From positions 1 through 19,463 of the forward strand of contig PWQG01000177.1 of assembly GCA_003556835.1 (NCBI GenBank): 19,463 nt of DNA, in the 5' to 3' direction. This DNA comes from Gammaproteobacteria bacterium. GTDB taxonomy: Bacteria; Pseudomonadota; Gammaproteobacteria; Pseudomonadales; Pseudohongiellaceae. The notes beneath the pieces were generated by a model. That model saw only the letters and a program-made list of their open reading frames with translations, did not search any database and was not told where the DNA came from. Positions 1-7,714 of this stretch are shown here, in pieces. The stretch's first letter is position 1. The number at the start of each line of letters is the position of its first letter. The translations under genes were made by a program, and so were the position numbers.

Positions 1-960
1 CAACGATTGTCCTGGCAGTTACAGCGCAATGAAATGGCAAGAGAGCGGCTGAAGGAGCGTGAGAACCGCCTGGCCCGGATGTTGGACATTACCGGTGATG
101 CCCTGCTGTGTGTCGATGAGAGTGGCTATCTGGTCTATGTGAATGGCCCTGCCGAGGAACTGTTTGGAGTCGGAGCCGAAAAGTTGCAGGGGGATTCAAT
201 CAATCGTCTTGCAGAGCGCTTGTCGAATGCCGGACCTGACTCAGGACTCGCAAACTTGCTGCGCTTTCCGTTTAATGAACAACTGATCTCGACAGTGGAT
301 GATACCTGCTATCACAGGTACTCCCTGCCGATGAGCGAGAGCGGGACGACGGTGGTTGGTCGCTTCTGCATCCTCTCTGTCACGGTGGAGCAGGAGTTCT
401 ACCTGCTGGTTTTTGAAACGGAGCGGGAGCCCGTGAATGGTGAGCTGGAACAGGCATCGTTGCCGGAGCTGATCGCCGAGATCAACAAGAATGTCGAAAG
501 GACCCAGCTTTTGGGCGAGTACCTTTCCCGGATCGAACCTGGAGATCTGCAGAAGCACAAACACCTGTTCAGTGATCTGGAACAGATTGATCAGGTGATT
601 CAGAGGCTCTCCGGCACCGTTTCTGATCGGGATTCGGACACCGAGTACCGGGAAGCCCTGGTCAAGGTGATGCAGGATTGCCATTTCTACTGGGAGAAAG
701 TGACCGGAAGATCGGTGATCGACCTCGCCGAGGAGAGCCGGATCTGGAGTGTGAGTGTGGATAACGGTCGTCTGCGTACCCGCTCCATGAATCGATACCT
801 AGCGCTGGACAAGCTGCCTGCCAATCCCCGTTGGCGTCAGGTGGCACGCACTGCATACTTTGTGTTGTCAAAGATCTCCAGTGATCGTGAGGCGTACGCG
901 GCACTGGAAACTTCAGTCACCCGTCTGCAGGATATCGTGGAACAGCGCGCCCTGGGCTGA
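1..960 (+). CDS. PAS-domain signalling protein, C-terminal part (5' end outside window)
   Basis: The reading frame is open from the first base, so the visible TTG at 7 is probably not the start and the gene begins upstream. The visible 319 residues start with a charged helix (NEMARERLKERENRL) of the kind that links a membrane or sensor module to a PAS domain. A PAS fold follows (roughly residues 20-130 of the visible part, with ITGDALLCVDESGYLVYVNG and AEELFG). After it comes a glutamate/leucine-rich, probably helical stretch and a C-terminal region of about 120 residues that I do not recognise. I see no histidine kinase H-box, HATPase, GGDEF, EAL or response-regulator motif, so the output is unknown. 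The gene ends one base before the convergent HAD-UbiA gene, with no obvious terminator between them. The PAS call is good; the function is not established. Confidence 0.8.
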   Translation, partial: QRLSWQLQRNEMARERLKERENRLARMLDITGDALLCVDESGYLVYVNGPAEELFGVGAEKLQGDSINRLAERLSNAGPDSGLANLLRFPFNEQLISTVDDTCYHRYSLPMSESGTTVVGRFCILSVTVEQEFYLLVFETEREPVNGELEQASLPELIAEINKNVERTQLLGEYLSRIEPGDLQKHKHLFSDLEQIDQVIQRLSGTVSDRDSDTEYREALVKVMQDCHFYWEKVTGRSVIDLAEESRIWSVSVDNGRLRTRSMNRYLALDKLPANPRWRQVARTAYFVLSKISSDREAYAALETSVTRLQDIVEQRALG

Positions 961-961
961 A

Positions 962-2419
962 TCAGGACAGGAGAATCTGGCGCCAATCAAATCTCGCCAG
1001 ATAAAGCAGAATGACACCGAGAATCACCACCGCCTGACTGATACGGTCCCGCAGGGCAAAAACCACCGGATCCCCCTCCAGCTCTCCGCGATGAGCCAGC
1101 AACCAGATACGACTGAACAGATACAGTAGCAGAGGGCAGATGAACCAGAGAACTTCCGGTGTCAGGTATTGGCGGCTTATCTCGTCGCTGTTTATGTACA
1201 GGGCAAATACCAGTACCGACATGAGCGCCGCACTGCTGCCGAGAATGGCCATCATGTCCAGGTCACTGGCCAGGTAGCCGCGCCCCTGTGTTTCGCGGAT
1301 ACCGCTGTTCCGGAGCCAGATCAGTTCCGTATAGCGTTTGACAATTGCCAGGCTCATGAAAATGAACATGGAATAGGCCAACAGCCAGAAGGATGGAATG
1401 ACAGGGATAACCGCTGCCCCGGCTATGATGCGCAGTGTGTACAGTGTGGCCAGGGTCAGGACATCGATCAGTACGATCCGTTTCAACAGGAAGCTGTAGA
1501 GCAGGGTGCAGAGGTAGTACAGGGCCAGGACCAGTACAAAGGTTGTCGGTGTAAACAGCCATGCCAGCAGGAAGGCCAGCCCCAGCAGTGCCGGGCTGGC
1601 AATCAGTCCGATGCGAAGATCCAGGCTGCCGCGGGCAAACGGACGGTACTGTTTTTCGTGGTGTTGACGGTCCGCCTTCAGATCGAGCAGGTCATTGAGC
1701 AGGTACACACTGGAAGCGCAAAGACAGAAACTGATGAAGCCGATCATCACCTGCGCGAGAAGTGAGAAACTGATGTCCTGCTGGACGAGCAGCAGCGGGG
1801 CGAACAGCAGTACATTCTTCAACCACTGGTGGGGACGAATGGCGCGCAGGAGTTCAAGCCGGGGGTCATATCCGGTATCAAAATGCTGCACGGGCTTGCC
1901 GGTCTGTTCAAGCCGACGCCGCAGACGCTTACCCGTGCCCACGGCAATGATCTCTTTGGCCTGCGCCCATACTTCCAGGTCGGGTCGGCCGTTGCCTGCA
2001 TAGGCGTATGCCTGTCCGGACTCCAGCTCCTGGATTTTCTGCAGCTTATGCCGACCGGAAAGGTTATGTTCCCCGTCACTACCGTATATCCCGTCAAACA
2101 GATCCAGGTGCGTGGCCACTTCCTCGACCAGCCCCTGATCGGAAGCGGAAATGAGCACCAGGCGCCGGCCCCGTGACCGTTCTACCCGGAGTGTCTCCAG
2201 GAACTGGCTGTGATAGGGCAGCAGATCAACCCGGACCTTGCTGCGACGCGCAATCTGGTGTTTGAGCCAGGCCTTGCCCCGCATCAGCCAGACCGGGATG
2301 AGCAGCAGATACAGGGGATTGCGCCGTAGCATGTCAATGCAGGATTCGACCAACAGGTCACTGTGAATCAGTGTGCCATCCAGATCAACGTAGAGCGTTT
2401 TTGTGCTGGGTTGCGTCAT
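962..2419 (-). CDS. HAD phosphatase-UbiA prenyltransferase fusion, probable DPPR synthase
   Basis: This 485-residue protein has two parts. Residues 1-180 are a HAD-type phosphatase: LYVDLDGTL with nucleophile D12 and D14, ISAS near residue 90 (motif II), K125, and AGNGRPD at 141-147 in the place of the metal-binding motif. Residues 190-485 are a multi-span UbiA-type prenyltransferase, with NDLLDLKADR at 242-251 (the NDxxDxxxD motif), RPFARG at 259-264, and a second conserved stretch at about TLRIIAGA. The motifs resemble mycobacterial Rv3806c, which joins phosphoribosyl diphosphate to decaprenyl phosphate to give DPPR. The gene is last of three on the minus strand, 13 bp after the dprE2-like gene, with a weak AAGGT ribosome site. 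The DPPR-synthase role is inferred from the motifs and from the DprE1/DprE2 neighbours. The HAD half may remove the 5-phosphate. A different UbiA acceptor remains possible. Confidence 0.85.
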   Translation of the reverse strand: MTQPSTKTLYVDLDGTLIHSDLLVESCIDMLRRNPLYLLLIPVWLMRGKAWLKHQIARRSKVRVDLLPYHSQFLETLRVERSRGRRLVLISASDQGLVEEVATHLDLFDGIYGSDGEHNLSGRHKLQKIQELESGQAYAYAGNGRPDLEVWAQAKEIIAVGTGKRLRRRLEQTGKPVQHFDTGYDPRLELLRAIRPHQWLKNVLLFAPLLLVQQDISFSLLAQVMIGFISFCLCASSVYLLNDLLDLKADRQHHEKQYRPFARGSLDLRIGLIASPALLGLAFLLAWLFTPTTFVLVLALYYLCTLLYSFLLKRIVLIDVLTLATLYTLRIIAGAAVIPVIPSFWLLAYSMFIFMSLAIVKRYTELIWLRNSGIRETQGRGYLASDLDMMAILGSSAALMSVLVFALYINSDEISRQYLTPEVLWFICPLLLYLFSRIWLLAHRGELEGDPVVFALRDRISQAVVILGVILLYLARFDWRQILLS

Positions 2420-2432
2420 GGCACGTGGACCT

Positions 2433-3185
2433 TCACAAATTCAGTCGCTTGAAAAGGAATTCGGGGATGCAACGTATGATCAGCATGATGGGGCGCCAGA
2501 ATCCCGGTGCATAGACAACATCACGGCGCCTCGAAATGGCGCGGTCGATGATGGCAGCGATACGTTGTGGCTTGCTCCACAGCAGGCCCTTGTCGAATTC
2601 CGCCGTCATTGGTGTATCGACAAAGCCCGGCCGGATGTCGAGCACATGCACGCCCGCCGGCAGCAGCTCACCGCGCAGTCCCTCCAGGTAACGCGACACC
2701 ATGGATTTGGCGGCGCCGTACACATAATTCGACTTGCGGCCTCGATCGCCGGCCACGGAGCTGATCACGGCAATACATCCCTGTGACTGCTCACGGAATC
2801 GGGGAGCAAGATGGCACAGTATTGCCAGGGTGGACAGGGCATTGGTTTCGATTTCCCGGTGGATCTGTTCCCAGTCATGTGCAATCGCCTGCTGGTCGGG
2901 AAGTGTCCCGTGACAGAGCAGCGCGGTATCGATGTGGCCGAGTGTCTGCCAGGCCTTGTCCAGGCATTCGGATCGGGCAACTGCGTCGTTCACGTCCAGG
3001 CGGTCGGTGTGGATTTCAGCGGCGCCTCGCAGTAAAAGATCCTGTTTCTGTTGCTCCAGCGCATCCCCGTCCCGCGCCAACAGGTAAAGTGTGTCACCTT
3101 TGCGGGCATGACGGCGGGCCAGTGCTTTGGCGATCGCCGAGTTGGCGCCGATGATCAGGATGTTCTGCACGGAGGATTCGCTCAT
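2433..3185 (-). CDS. dprE2: DprE2-like short-chain reductase (decaprenylphospho-2-keto-ribose reductase)
   Basis: This is a 250-residue short-chain dehydrogenase/reductase. It has a GANSAIA nucleotide-binding turn at 13-19, LDV at 62-64, ISSVAGDRGR at 141-150 with the catalytic serine, and the Y156-x3-K160 pair in YVYGAAK. The run SSVAGDRGRKSNYVYGAAK is characteristic of DprE2, which reduces decaprenyl-phospho-2-keto-ribose to the arabinose form with NADH or NADPH. The length equals the family's usual size. Its ATG directly follows the TAA of the upstream dprE1-like gene with no spacer and no clear Shine-Dalgarno site, so translation is probably coupled. The C-terminal end (residues about 230-250, hydrophobic and basic) could touch the membrane, where the lipid substrate is. 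The neighbours make the DprE2 role likely; the polyprenyl chain length of the substrate cannot be read from sequence. Confidence 0.9.
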   Translation of the reverse strand: MSESSVQNILIIGANSAIAKALARRHARKGDTLYLLARDGDALEQQKQDLLLRGAAEIHTDRLDVNDAVARSECLDKAWQTLGHIDTALLCHGTLPDQQAIAHDWEQIHREIETNALSTLAILCHLAPRFREQSQGCIAVISSVAGDRGRKSNYVYGAAKSMVSRYLEGLRGELLPAGVHVLDIRPGFVDTPMTAEFDKGLLWSKPQRIAAIIDRAISRRRDVVYAPGFWRPIMLIIRCIPEFLFKRLNL

Positions 3186-4487
3186 TTACAGGCCCAGACG
3201 TCGTGATTGTAGCGAATTGAAGCATTGCTGTGCACCGCTGTCTTCCCGCAGTTGACGGAATGCTTTCCAGCCCGGGTAACCACGCCGGAACACTTCGCGT
3301 GGCATTCGGGCGTCCTTGGCAAGGTACAGGCGTCCATCGTGGTCCATGACAACCGCGTCCAGTGAATCCAGTAACAGGGGCAGGTCGCGCTGATATTTGA
3401 AATCCAGTGCCAGGGTGTACCCGGTCCGTGGAAAGGAGAGCAGGTTGTCATTTTCCGGGCCCAGCCGTTTCAGGACGCTCAGGAATGAACCCTTGCCGGC
3501 CTGCCGGGTTTTTTGCAGCACCCGGCGGATACCGGCCAGGGCCGACTCCTCGGGCATCACGAACTGGTACTGCAGAAAACCGCGCTTGCCATACAGTCGG
3601 TTCCAGTCGCTGATCCGGTCCAGGGGAAAGAAATAGTCCCGGTAATGTTGCCGGGACTCGGCCTTTTCCCCCGCCAGGTGGTAATACGCCTGGTTGAAGG
3701 CTGTCATGCTGTAGCGGTTGAGAAACATCGAAGGGCTGTTGCAGGGTACGGAAAGGCGTCGCTTTGGTGTCGTGTCCCGATCTGCATCCCCATGTTCACT
3801 GTGTTCGCCCAGAAACAGGACACTGCGCCCGGTTTTATTCCCGCTTGCCATGCAATCCAGCCAGGCTACGCTGTAGTGGGCCGTATCGTGTTCTTTCAGC
3901 GCCCGGAAGCTCTGTTCCAGATTTTCGGTGCGCAATGAGGTCTGCCGTATCCATGGTCCCCGGACCGGGCGCAGTCTCAGTCCTGCTTCGAGAATGAAGC
4001 CGGTCAGGCCCATACCACCGCATGTTGCACGGAACAACTCGCGGTTCTGCTGTGCCGAGCAATGCACCATTTCGCCGTTGGCGTCGATCAGGACCAGGCT
4101 TTCCACATGCGCGCTGAAACAGCCATCAAGGTGATGGTTCTTGCCGTGTATATCGGCGGCGATGGCTCCACCGACAGTGACTTCCCCGGTCCCGGGAAGC
4201 ACCGGGAGAAACCAGCCGCGGGGAACGAAATGGCTCAGAATCTCGTGCAGTCGCAGGCCAGCGCCACAGCGGAGCAGGCCCTGTTCGCTGTCCCAAGCCA
4301 GGAACTGATCCAGTTCCCTTGAAGACAGGACTTCTGCGGCCAGGGCACTGTCTCCGTAACTGCGCGCAGCACCGCGCGGGATGCCATCGAACCGATCTCG
4401 CAAGGTGCTCACCACCTGGCGCTGGTGAGCAGGCAGATGCAGTCGCGTCTCGCATGACGGATACCGGCCCCAGCCGCTGATTCTCAT
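3186..4487 (-). CDS. dprE1: DprE1-like FAD oxidase (decaprenylphosphoryl-ribose 2'-oxidase)
   Basis: This 433-residue protein belongs to the FAD-binding (VAO/PCMH) oxidase family and follows mycobacterial DprE1 closely. It has GWGRYP at the N-terminus, RSYGDSA at 42-48 and LPGTGEVTVGGAIAADIHGK at 97-116. H114 and K116 correspond to H132 and K134 of the M. tuberculosis enzyme. GFLQYQF at 303-309 and YLAKDAR at 388-394 carry Q308 and K391, equivalent to Q336 and K418. DprE1 oxidises the 2'-hydroxyl of polyprenyl-phospho-ribose, the first half of the epimerisation to arabinose. The residue matching Cys387, the target of benzothiazinone drugs, is Ala360 here. I chose the ATG at 4487 over an upstream GTG at 4541 because GGGAG lies 6 bases before it and the protein then starts at the conserved region. 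It heads the minus-strand trio and is divergent from suhB. Confidence 0.92.
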   Translation of the reverse strand: MRISGWGRYPSCETRLHLPAHQRQVVSTLRDRFDGIPRGAARSYGDSALAAEVLSSRELDQFLAWDSEQGLLRCGAGLRLHEILSHFVPRGWFLPVLPGTGEVTVGGAIAADIHGKNHHLDGCFSAHVESLVLIDANGEMVHCSAQQNRELFRATCGGMGLTGFILEAGLRLRPVRGPWIRQTSLRTENLEQSFRALKEHDTAHYSVAWLDCMASGNKTGRSVLFLGEHSEHGDADRDTTPKRRLSVPCNSPSMFLNRYSMTAFNQAYYHLAGEKAESRQHYRDYFFPLDRISDWNRLYGKRGFLQYQFVMPEESALAGIRRVLQKTRQAGKGSFLSVLKRLGPENDNLLSFPRTGYTLALDFKYQRDLPLLLDSLDAVVMDHDGRLYLAKDARMPREVFRRGYPGWKAFRQLREDSGAQQCFNSLQSRRLGL

Positions 4488-4531
4488 TTTCCGCTCCCGC
4501 CCCGTGGCTATCAATCCCTGTGTCGACCGCC

Positions 4532-4538
4532 TATGATA
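4532..4538. promoter_or_regulatory. Symmetric -10-like heptamer between dprE1 and suhB
   Basis: TATGATA reads as TATGAT on the plus strand and TATCAT on the minus strand, each one base off the sigma-70 -10 consensus. No good -35 is present on either side. If used in both directions, the transcripts would start near 4544 (suhB) and 4526 (dprE1). That agrees with the chosen start codons at 4586 and 4487 and argues against the upstream GTG starts at 4520 and 4541. Prediction only. Confidence 0.35.
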
Positions 4539-4585
4539 CACGAGCGATTGAAGAGTATGTGGCTACTACAGGAGAGACCGAAGCG

Positions 4586-5389
4586 ATGCTGGAATTCATG
4601 ACGGCGCTGGCACGTGAAGCCGGGGAGCTGGTGGTGGAAGCGCGGCGCCAGGGCAGTGATACGGTGACCGACTTCAAGGCAGGTCACGAGATGGTGACCG
4701 AAGCGGATCTGCGTGCGGATGAATTGATCACTCACCGGATTCGCGAAGCTTTTCCCGAGCATCGCATATTGGCCGAAGAGTCGGCGCCGGACACCGCTGG
4801 ACTATCCCGGATAAGCGGTCCGCTCTGGATCATCGATCCGATCGACGGCACCGTCAATTACGCCCATGGCCATCATCAGGTGGGCATTTCCATTGCCTAT
4901 GCAGAAGACGGCGAATTGCATAGTGCCGTGGTTTTCAATCCCTTCCTCGACGAGCTGTTCTGTGCCAGTCGGGGGCAGGGTGCGACCCTCAACGGCAACG
5001 CCATTCGTGTGGCCGGGAAAACGCAGCTGCGCCGGACCCTGGTGGCCACCGGCTTCCCCTACGTCAAAGAGAACATGGACCTCCTGATCCGCCGCCTGGA
5101 TCATGTGCTGCGCGAATGTGCCGACCTGCGGCGGATCGGTTCAGCGGCGCTCGACATCTGTTGGGTTGCGGCCGGTCGGCTGGATGCCTATTACGAGAAC
5201 CTCAGTGTCTGGGATTTTGCCGCAGCGCAGTTGATCGCCATAGAGGCGGGTGCGCGCTACGGACATTTCCAGCCAGTACCCCCGGGGATCAGCCCCGTGT
5301 TCCACGACCAGAACATCCTGGTGGCCAACCCGGCGCTCTATCCACAGATGGAGGCGCTGTTACAGGCGGCCGACGCCGCCGAGGCCTGA
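4586..5389 (+). CDS. suhB: Inositol monophosphatase family protein, SuhB type
   Basis: This 267-residue protein is the same length as E. coli SuhB. It has the metal-dependent phosphatase motifs: LAEES at 62-66, WIIDPIDGTVNY at 81-92 with D84 and D87, and SVWDFAAAQLIAIEAGA from 207 with D210. SuhB-type enzymes hydrolyse inositol-1-phosphate and related sugar phosphates. In enterobacteria SuhB also joins the rRNA antitermination complex. I start at the ATG at 4586, 11 bases after GGAG, rather than at a GTG at 4520, because it gives the family length. The gene is divergent from the dprE1 operon across about 100 bp. Its 3' end overlaps the convergent RND exporter gene by 30 bp. A side role in the neighbouring ribose-phosphate pathway cannot be excluded, but nothing in the sequence shows it. 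Confidence 0.92.
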   Translation: MLEFMTALAREAGELVVEARRQGSDTVTDFKAGHEMVTEADLRADELITHRIREAFPEHRILAEESAPDTAGLSRISGPLWIIDPIDGTVNYAHGHHQVGISIAYAEDGELHSAVVFNPFLDELFCASRGQGATLNGNAIRVAGKTQLRRTLVATGFPYVKENMDLLIRRLDHVLRECADLRRIGSAALDICWVAAGRLDAYYENLSVWDFAAAQLIAIEAGARYGHFQPVPPGISPVFHDQNILVANPALYPQMEALLQAADAAEA

Positions 5390-7714
5390 CCCGGGCGGGT
5401 CCCGATCGATTTTGCGCAGCAGCACCGGCAGGAAAGTGAGATCCAGCACCAGAGCCACAACCACTATCGGAACCAGCAATTGCGCCGCTTGCTGGAAGTA
5501 CAGGGTGCTGGCGGCCAGCAGTACGGTGGCACCCAGGGCCAGCACCAGGGTGGTGATGAGCAGTGCCGGTCCGGCCCGGAATACAGCGGCCTCGCAGGCG
5601 TCCAGTGTATTGCCACCTTCCTTGCGTCGGCGCAGGTAGGTGCTGAGGATGTGCACCGTATCGTCCACCACCAGGCCGATACTGATGCTGAACAGCATCA
5701 ATACAAAGGGGTCAAGTTGACCATTGATCAGTCCCCAAAAGCCGAAAACCAGTAGCGCGGGCATCATGTTTGGCACCAGGCTGAGCAGGCCGAAGCGCAG
5801 GCTGCGCAAACCGATCACCAGGGTCAATGTGATCATGATCAGGCTCAGCGCATAACCACGCAGCAACTCCACCGTGACGGTCTGGTCCATACGCGCGAAC
5901 AGCAATGTGCCACTGCCCTGTAACAGGTCGGCCTGTGGTAAGCGAGCCTGGAAGGCCTCGCGGATCTGCTGATCCAGTTCCACCAGTTCACTGTTGCTAA
6001 GGGAGTGGGTGGTCACAAACAGGCGTTGCAGGTCCTGGTCTGCATTGACAAAGTCCCGCAGCGGAAAGCTGCGCGACTGCAGTTGCTGATAATCCGACAG
6101 ATGCTGCGCCACGGTTCCGGCATCGTCCGGTATACGGAAAGCCTGCTCCCGCAACTCGCTGTCAGCCAGCGCCTGGTTGACAGCCTTGACCAGTTCCACC
6201 AGCCCCGCGACGTTGCCAATGTCCTCCTTTTCTCGCAGATGTCCGGCGAAGGCATCGACCTGCCGCAGGAATTGCGGGTCCGTTACCGGCCCCCGGATCG
6301 CATAACTGAGCATGGGGCCGCGATCCATCCGTTCATTGATGATTTCGTAATAGCCATGCAGAGGGGAATCCCGACTGATGAAATCCATGCGATCAAAATC
6401 GATCCGGTTCAGGGGTAGCAGGATAATGGCAATCAGGCCCAATGCGCTGCAGATACGGAAAATGCTGCGGGGGTGCTCGCGGAACAAGCGGCTCGCGAGC
6501 TGTAATGGCGGCTTTGTGATGCGTGTGGCAATCAAGGCGGTCGGGCGATGCAGATTACTGTGACCGACTGTTGCCAGGGCCATGGCCGGCAGCAGGCACA
6601 GGCTGAGCAGCCAGGCAAAGCCGACACCTAGGGCGACGACACTGCCGAATTCACTGAGGGCCGGCGCCGAAACCAGGTTCAGGCTCAGGAAGCCGATGGC
6701 CGTGGTCACGGTGGCCAGGCTGACCGGGCGCAGATTGAAGGCAAGACTGTATTGCATGGCGGCCTTGGCCGAGTGGCCGGCAACCAGTGCCTGGCGGTGG
6801 ATGGACAGGATATGCACTGCGTCGGCAACGGCGATGATGACCACCACCAGTGGAGCCATGACAGAGATTGTATTGAATGGCAGTTGCAGCCAGCCCCGGA
6901 CTCCGAGGGTCATCAGCACGGTAAGCAGCGCAAGCAGCAGCACCAGGATCCCTGCTGTCCAGGAGCGGAAGCAGTAGCAGATGAACAACATGCAAAGCAA
7001 TAGCAGGGCAGGCAGCAGGCGGCTCAGGTCGCTGATCATGGCCGCACGGGTGGATTGTTCAAACAACACCTCGGCACTGGCGCGGATCATCACCTCGGGA
7101 TGCCGTTCCTGCAGTTCGTCCTGCAGTCTTTCAATGGAGGCGGCCAGCTCGCGGCTGGCTGCGCGATCCAGCGGCCGCGGATCCAGCTCAATGCTCACCA
7201 GGGCAAGGTCGGCATCGCGTGACAGTAGTGTATTGCGGGCCAGGGGGTCTTCCAGTGCGGCTTCCCTCATGTCCTGCAGTTGTTCTTCGCTGAAACGTTC
7301 AAAGTCCTGCCAGGGCCAGGGCACCAGGCTGACTTCCCCGGTCGGCGATTGATAGTTGAGTATCGAATCAATGGACCGGGCACCGGGAATCTGTCGGAAG
7401 TTGCGTTGCAGGTCCGCCAGCGCATACAGGGCCGGAGGGCTGAACAGCTCATCATTATCGGGCAGGACCAGGACGCTGATGCTGCGTCCGGGCGGAAAAT
7501 GTTCCTGGAATTGCTCCCGTTCGCTGAGCAGGGGGTCGCTGTCCGGCAGAAGTACTCCCAGACTGCTGTCGAAATCGGTCCGGGTGATACCGATACTGAG
7601 CAGGAGGGTGGTCAGCAGGCACAGGGCGGCCAGAGACCGACGGTATTGCACCAGCCGCTCAGCCAGCCTGTCGGCCGCCGGGGATACGCCGGGTAAGGAC
7701 ATTTCAGTTGCCAT
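5360..7714 (-). CDS. MMPL/RND-superfamily exporter
   Basis: This 784-residue membrane protein has the two-fold RND layout. The first helix (about 28-44) is followed by a periplasmic loop beginning FDSSLGVLLPDSDPL. A cluster of helices at about 230-385 contains VADAVHILS, with D298 in a transmembrane helix. Then come a second loop and a second helix cluster near the C-terminus with GLVVDDTVHILS. The conserved acidic residues in both clusters are those expected for proton-coupled transport. MMPL-type proteins export lipids, hopanoids or other hydrophobic compounds; the cargo here is unknown. The first 11 bases overlap the end of the LysR gene, so the two are probably co-transcribed and translation coupled. 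No strong Shine-Dalgarno site precedes the ATG at 7714; an in-frame ATG at 7702 is also possible. It converges on suhB with a 30-bp overlap. Confidence 0.9.
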   Translation of the reverse strand: MATEMSLPGVSPAADRLAERLVQYRRSLAALCLLTTLLLSIGITRTDFDSSLGVLLPDSDPLLSEREQFQEHFPPGRSISVLVLPDNDELFSPPALYALADLQRNFRQIPGARSIDSILNYQSPTGEVSLVPWPWQDFERFSEEQLQDMREAALEDPLARNTLLSRDADLALVSIELDPRPLDRAASRELAASIERLQDELQERHPEVMIRASAEVLFEQSTRAAMISDLSRLLPALLLLCMLFICYCFRSWTAGILVLLLALLTVLMTLGVRGWLQLPFNTISVMAPLVVVIIAVADAVHILSIHRQALVAGHSAKAAMQYSLAFNLRPVSLATVTTAIGFLSLNLVSAPALSEFGSVVALGVGFAWLLSLCLLPAMALATVGHSNLHRPTALIATRITKPPLQLASRLFREHPRSIFRICSALGLIAIILLPLNRIDFDRMDFISRDSPLHGYYEIINERMDRGPMLSYAIRGPVTDPQFLRQVDAFAGHLREKEDIGNVAGLVELVKAVNQALADSELREQAFRIPDDAGTVAQHLSDYQQLQSRSFPLRDFVNADQDLQRLFVTTHSLSNSELVELDQQIREAFQARLPQADLLQGSGTLLFARMDQTVTVELLRGYALSLIMITLTLVIGLRSLRFGLLSLVPNMMPALLVFGFWGLINGQLDPFVLMLFSISIGLVVDDTVHILSTYLRRRKEGGNTLDACEAAVFRAGPALLITTLVLALGATVLLAASTLYFQQAAQLLVPIVVVALVLDLTFLPVLLRKIDRDPPGSGLGGVGRL

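Noticed and set aside
4586..5389. suhB as the missing DPPR phosphatase of the DPA pathway
   Set aside because: It is divergent from, not in, the operon, and is a full-length ordinary SuhB-type protein. The fused HAD domain is the better candidate.
5250..5639. Overlapping plus-strand frames at the suhB/exporter junction
   Set aside because: Arginine- and serine-rich shadows of suhB and the exporter; no independent evidence.
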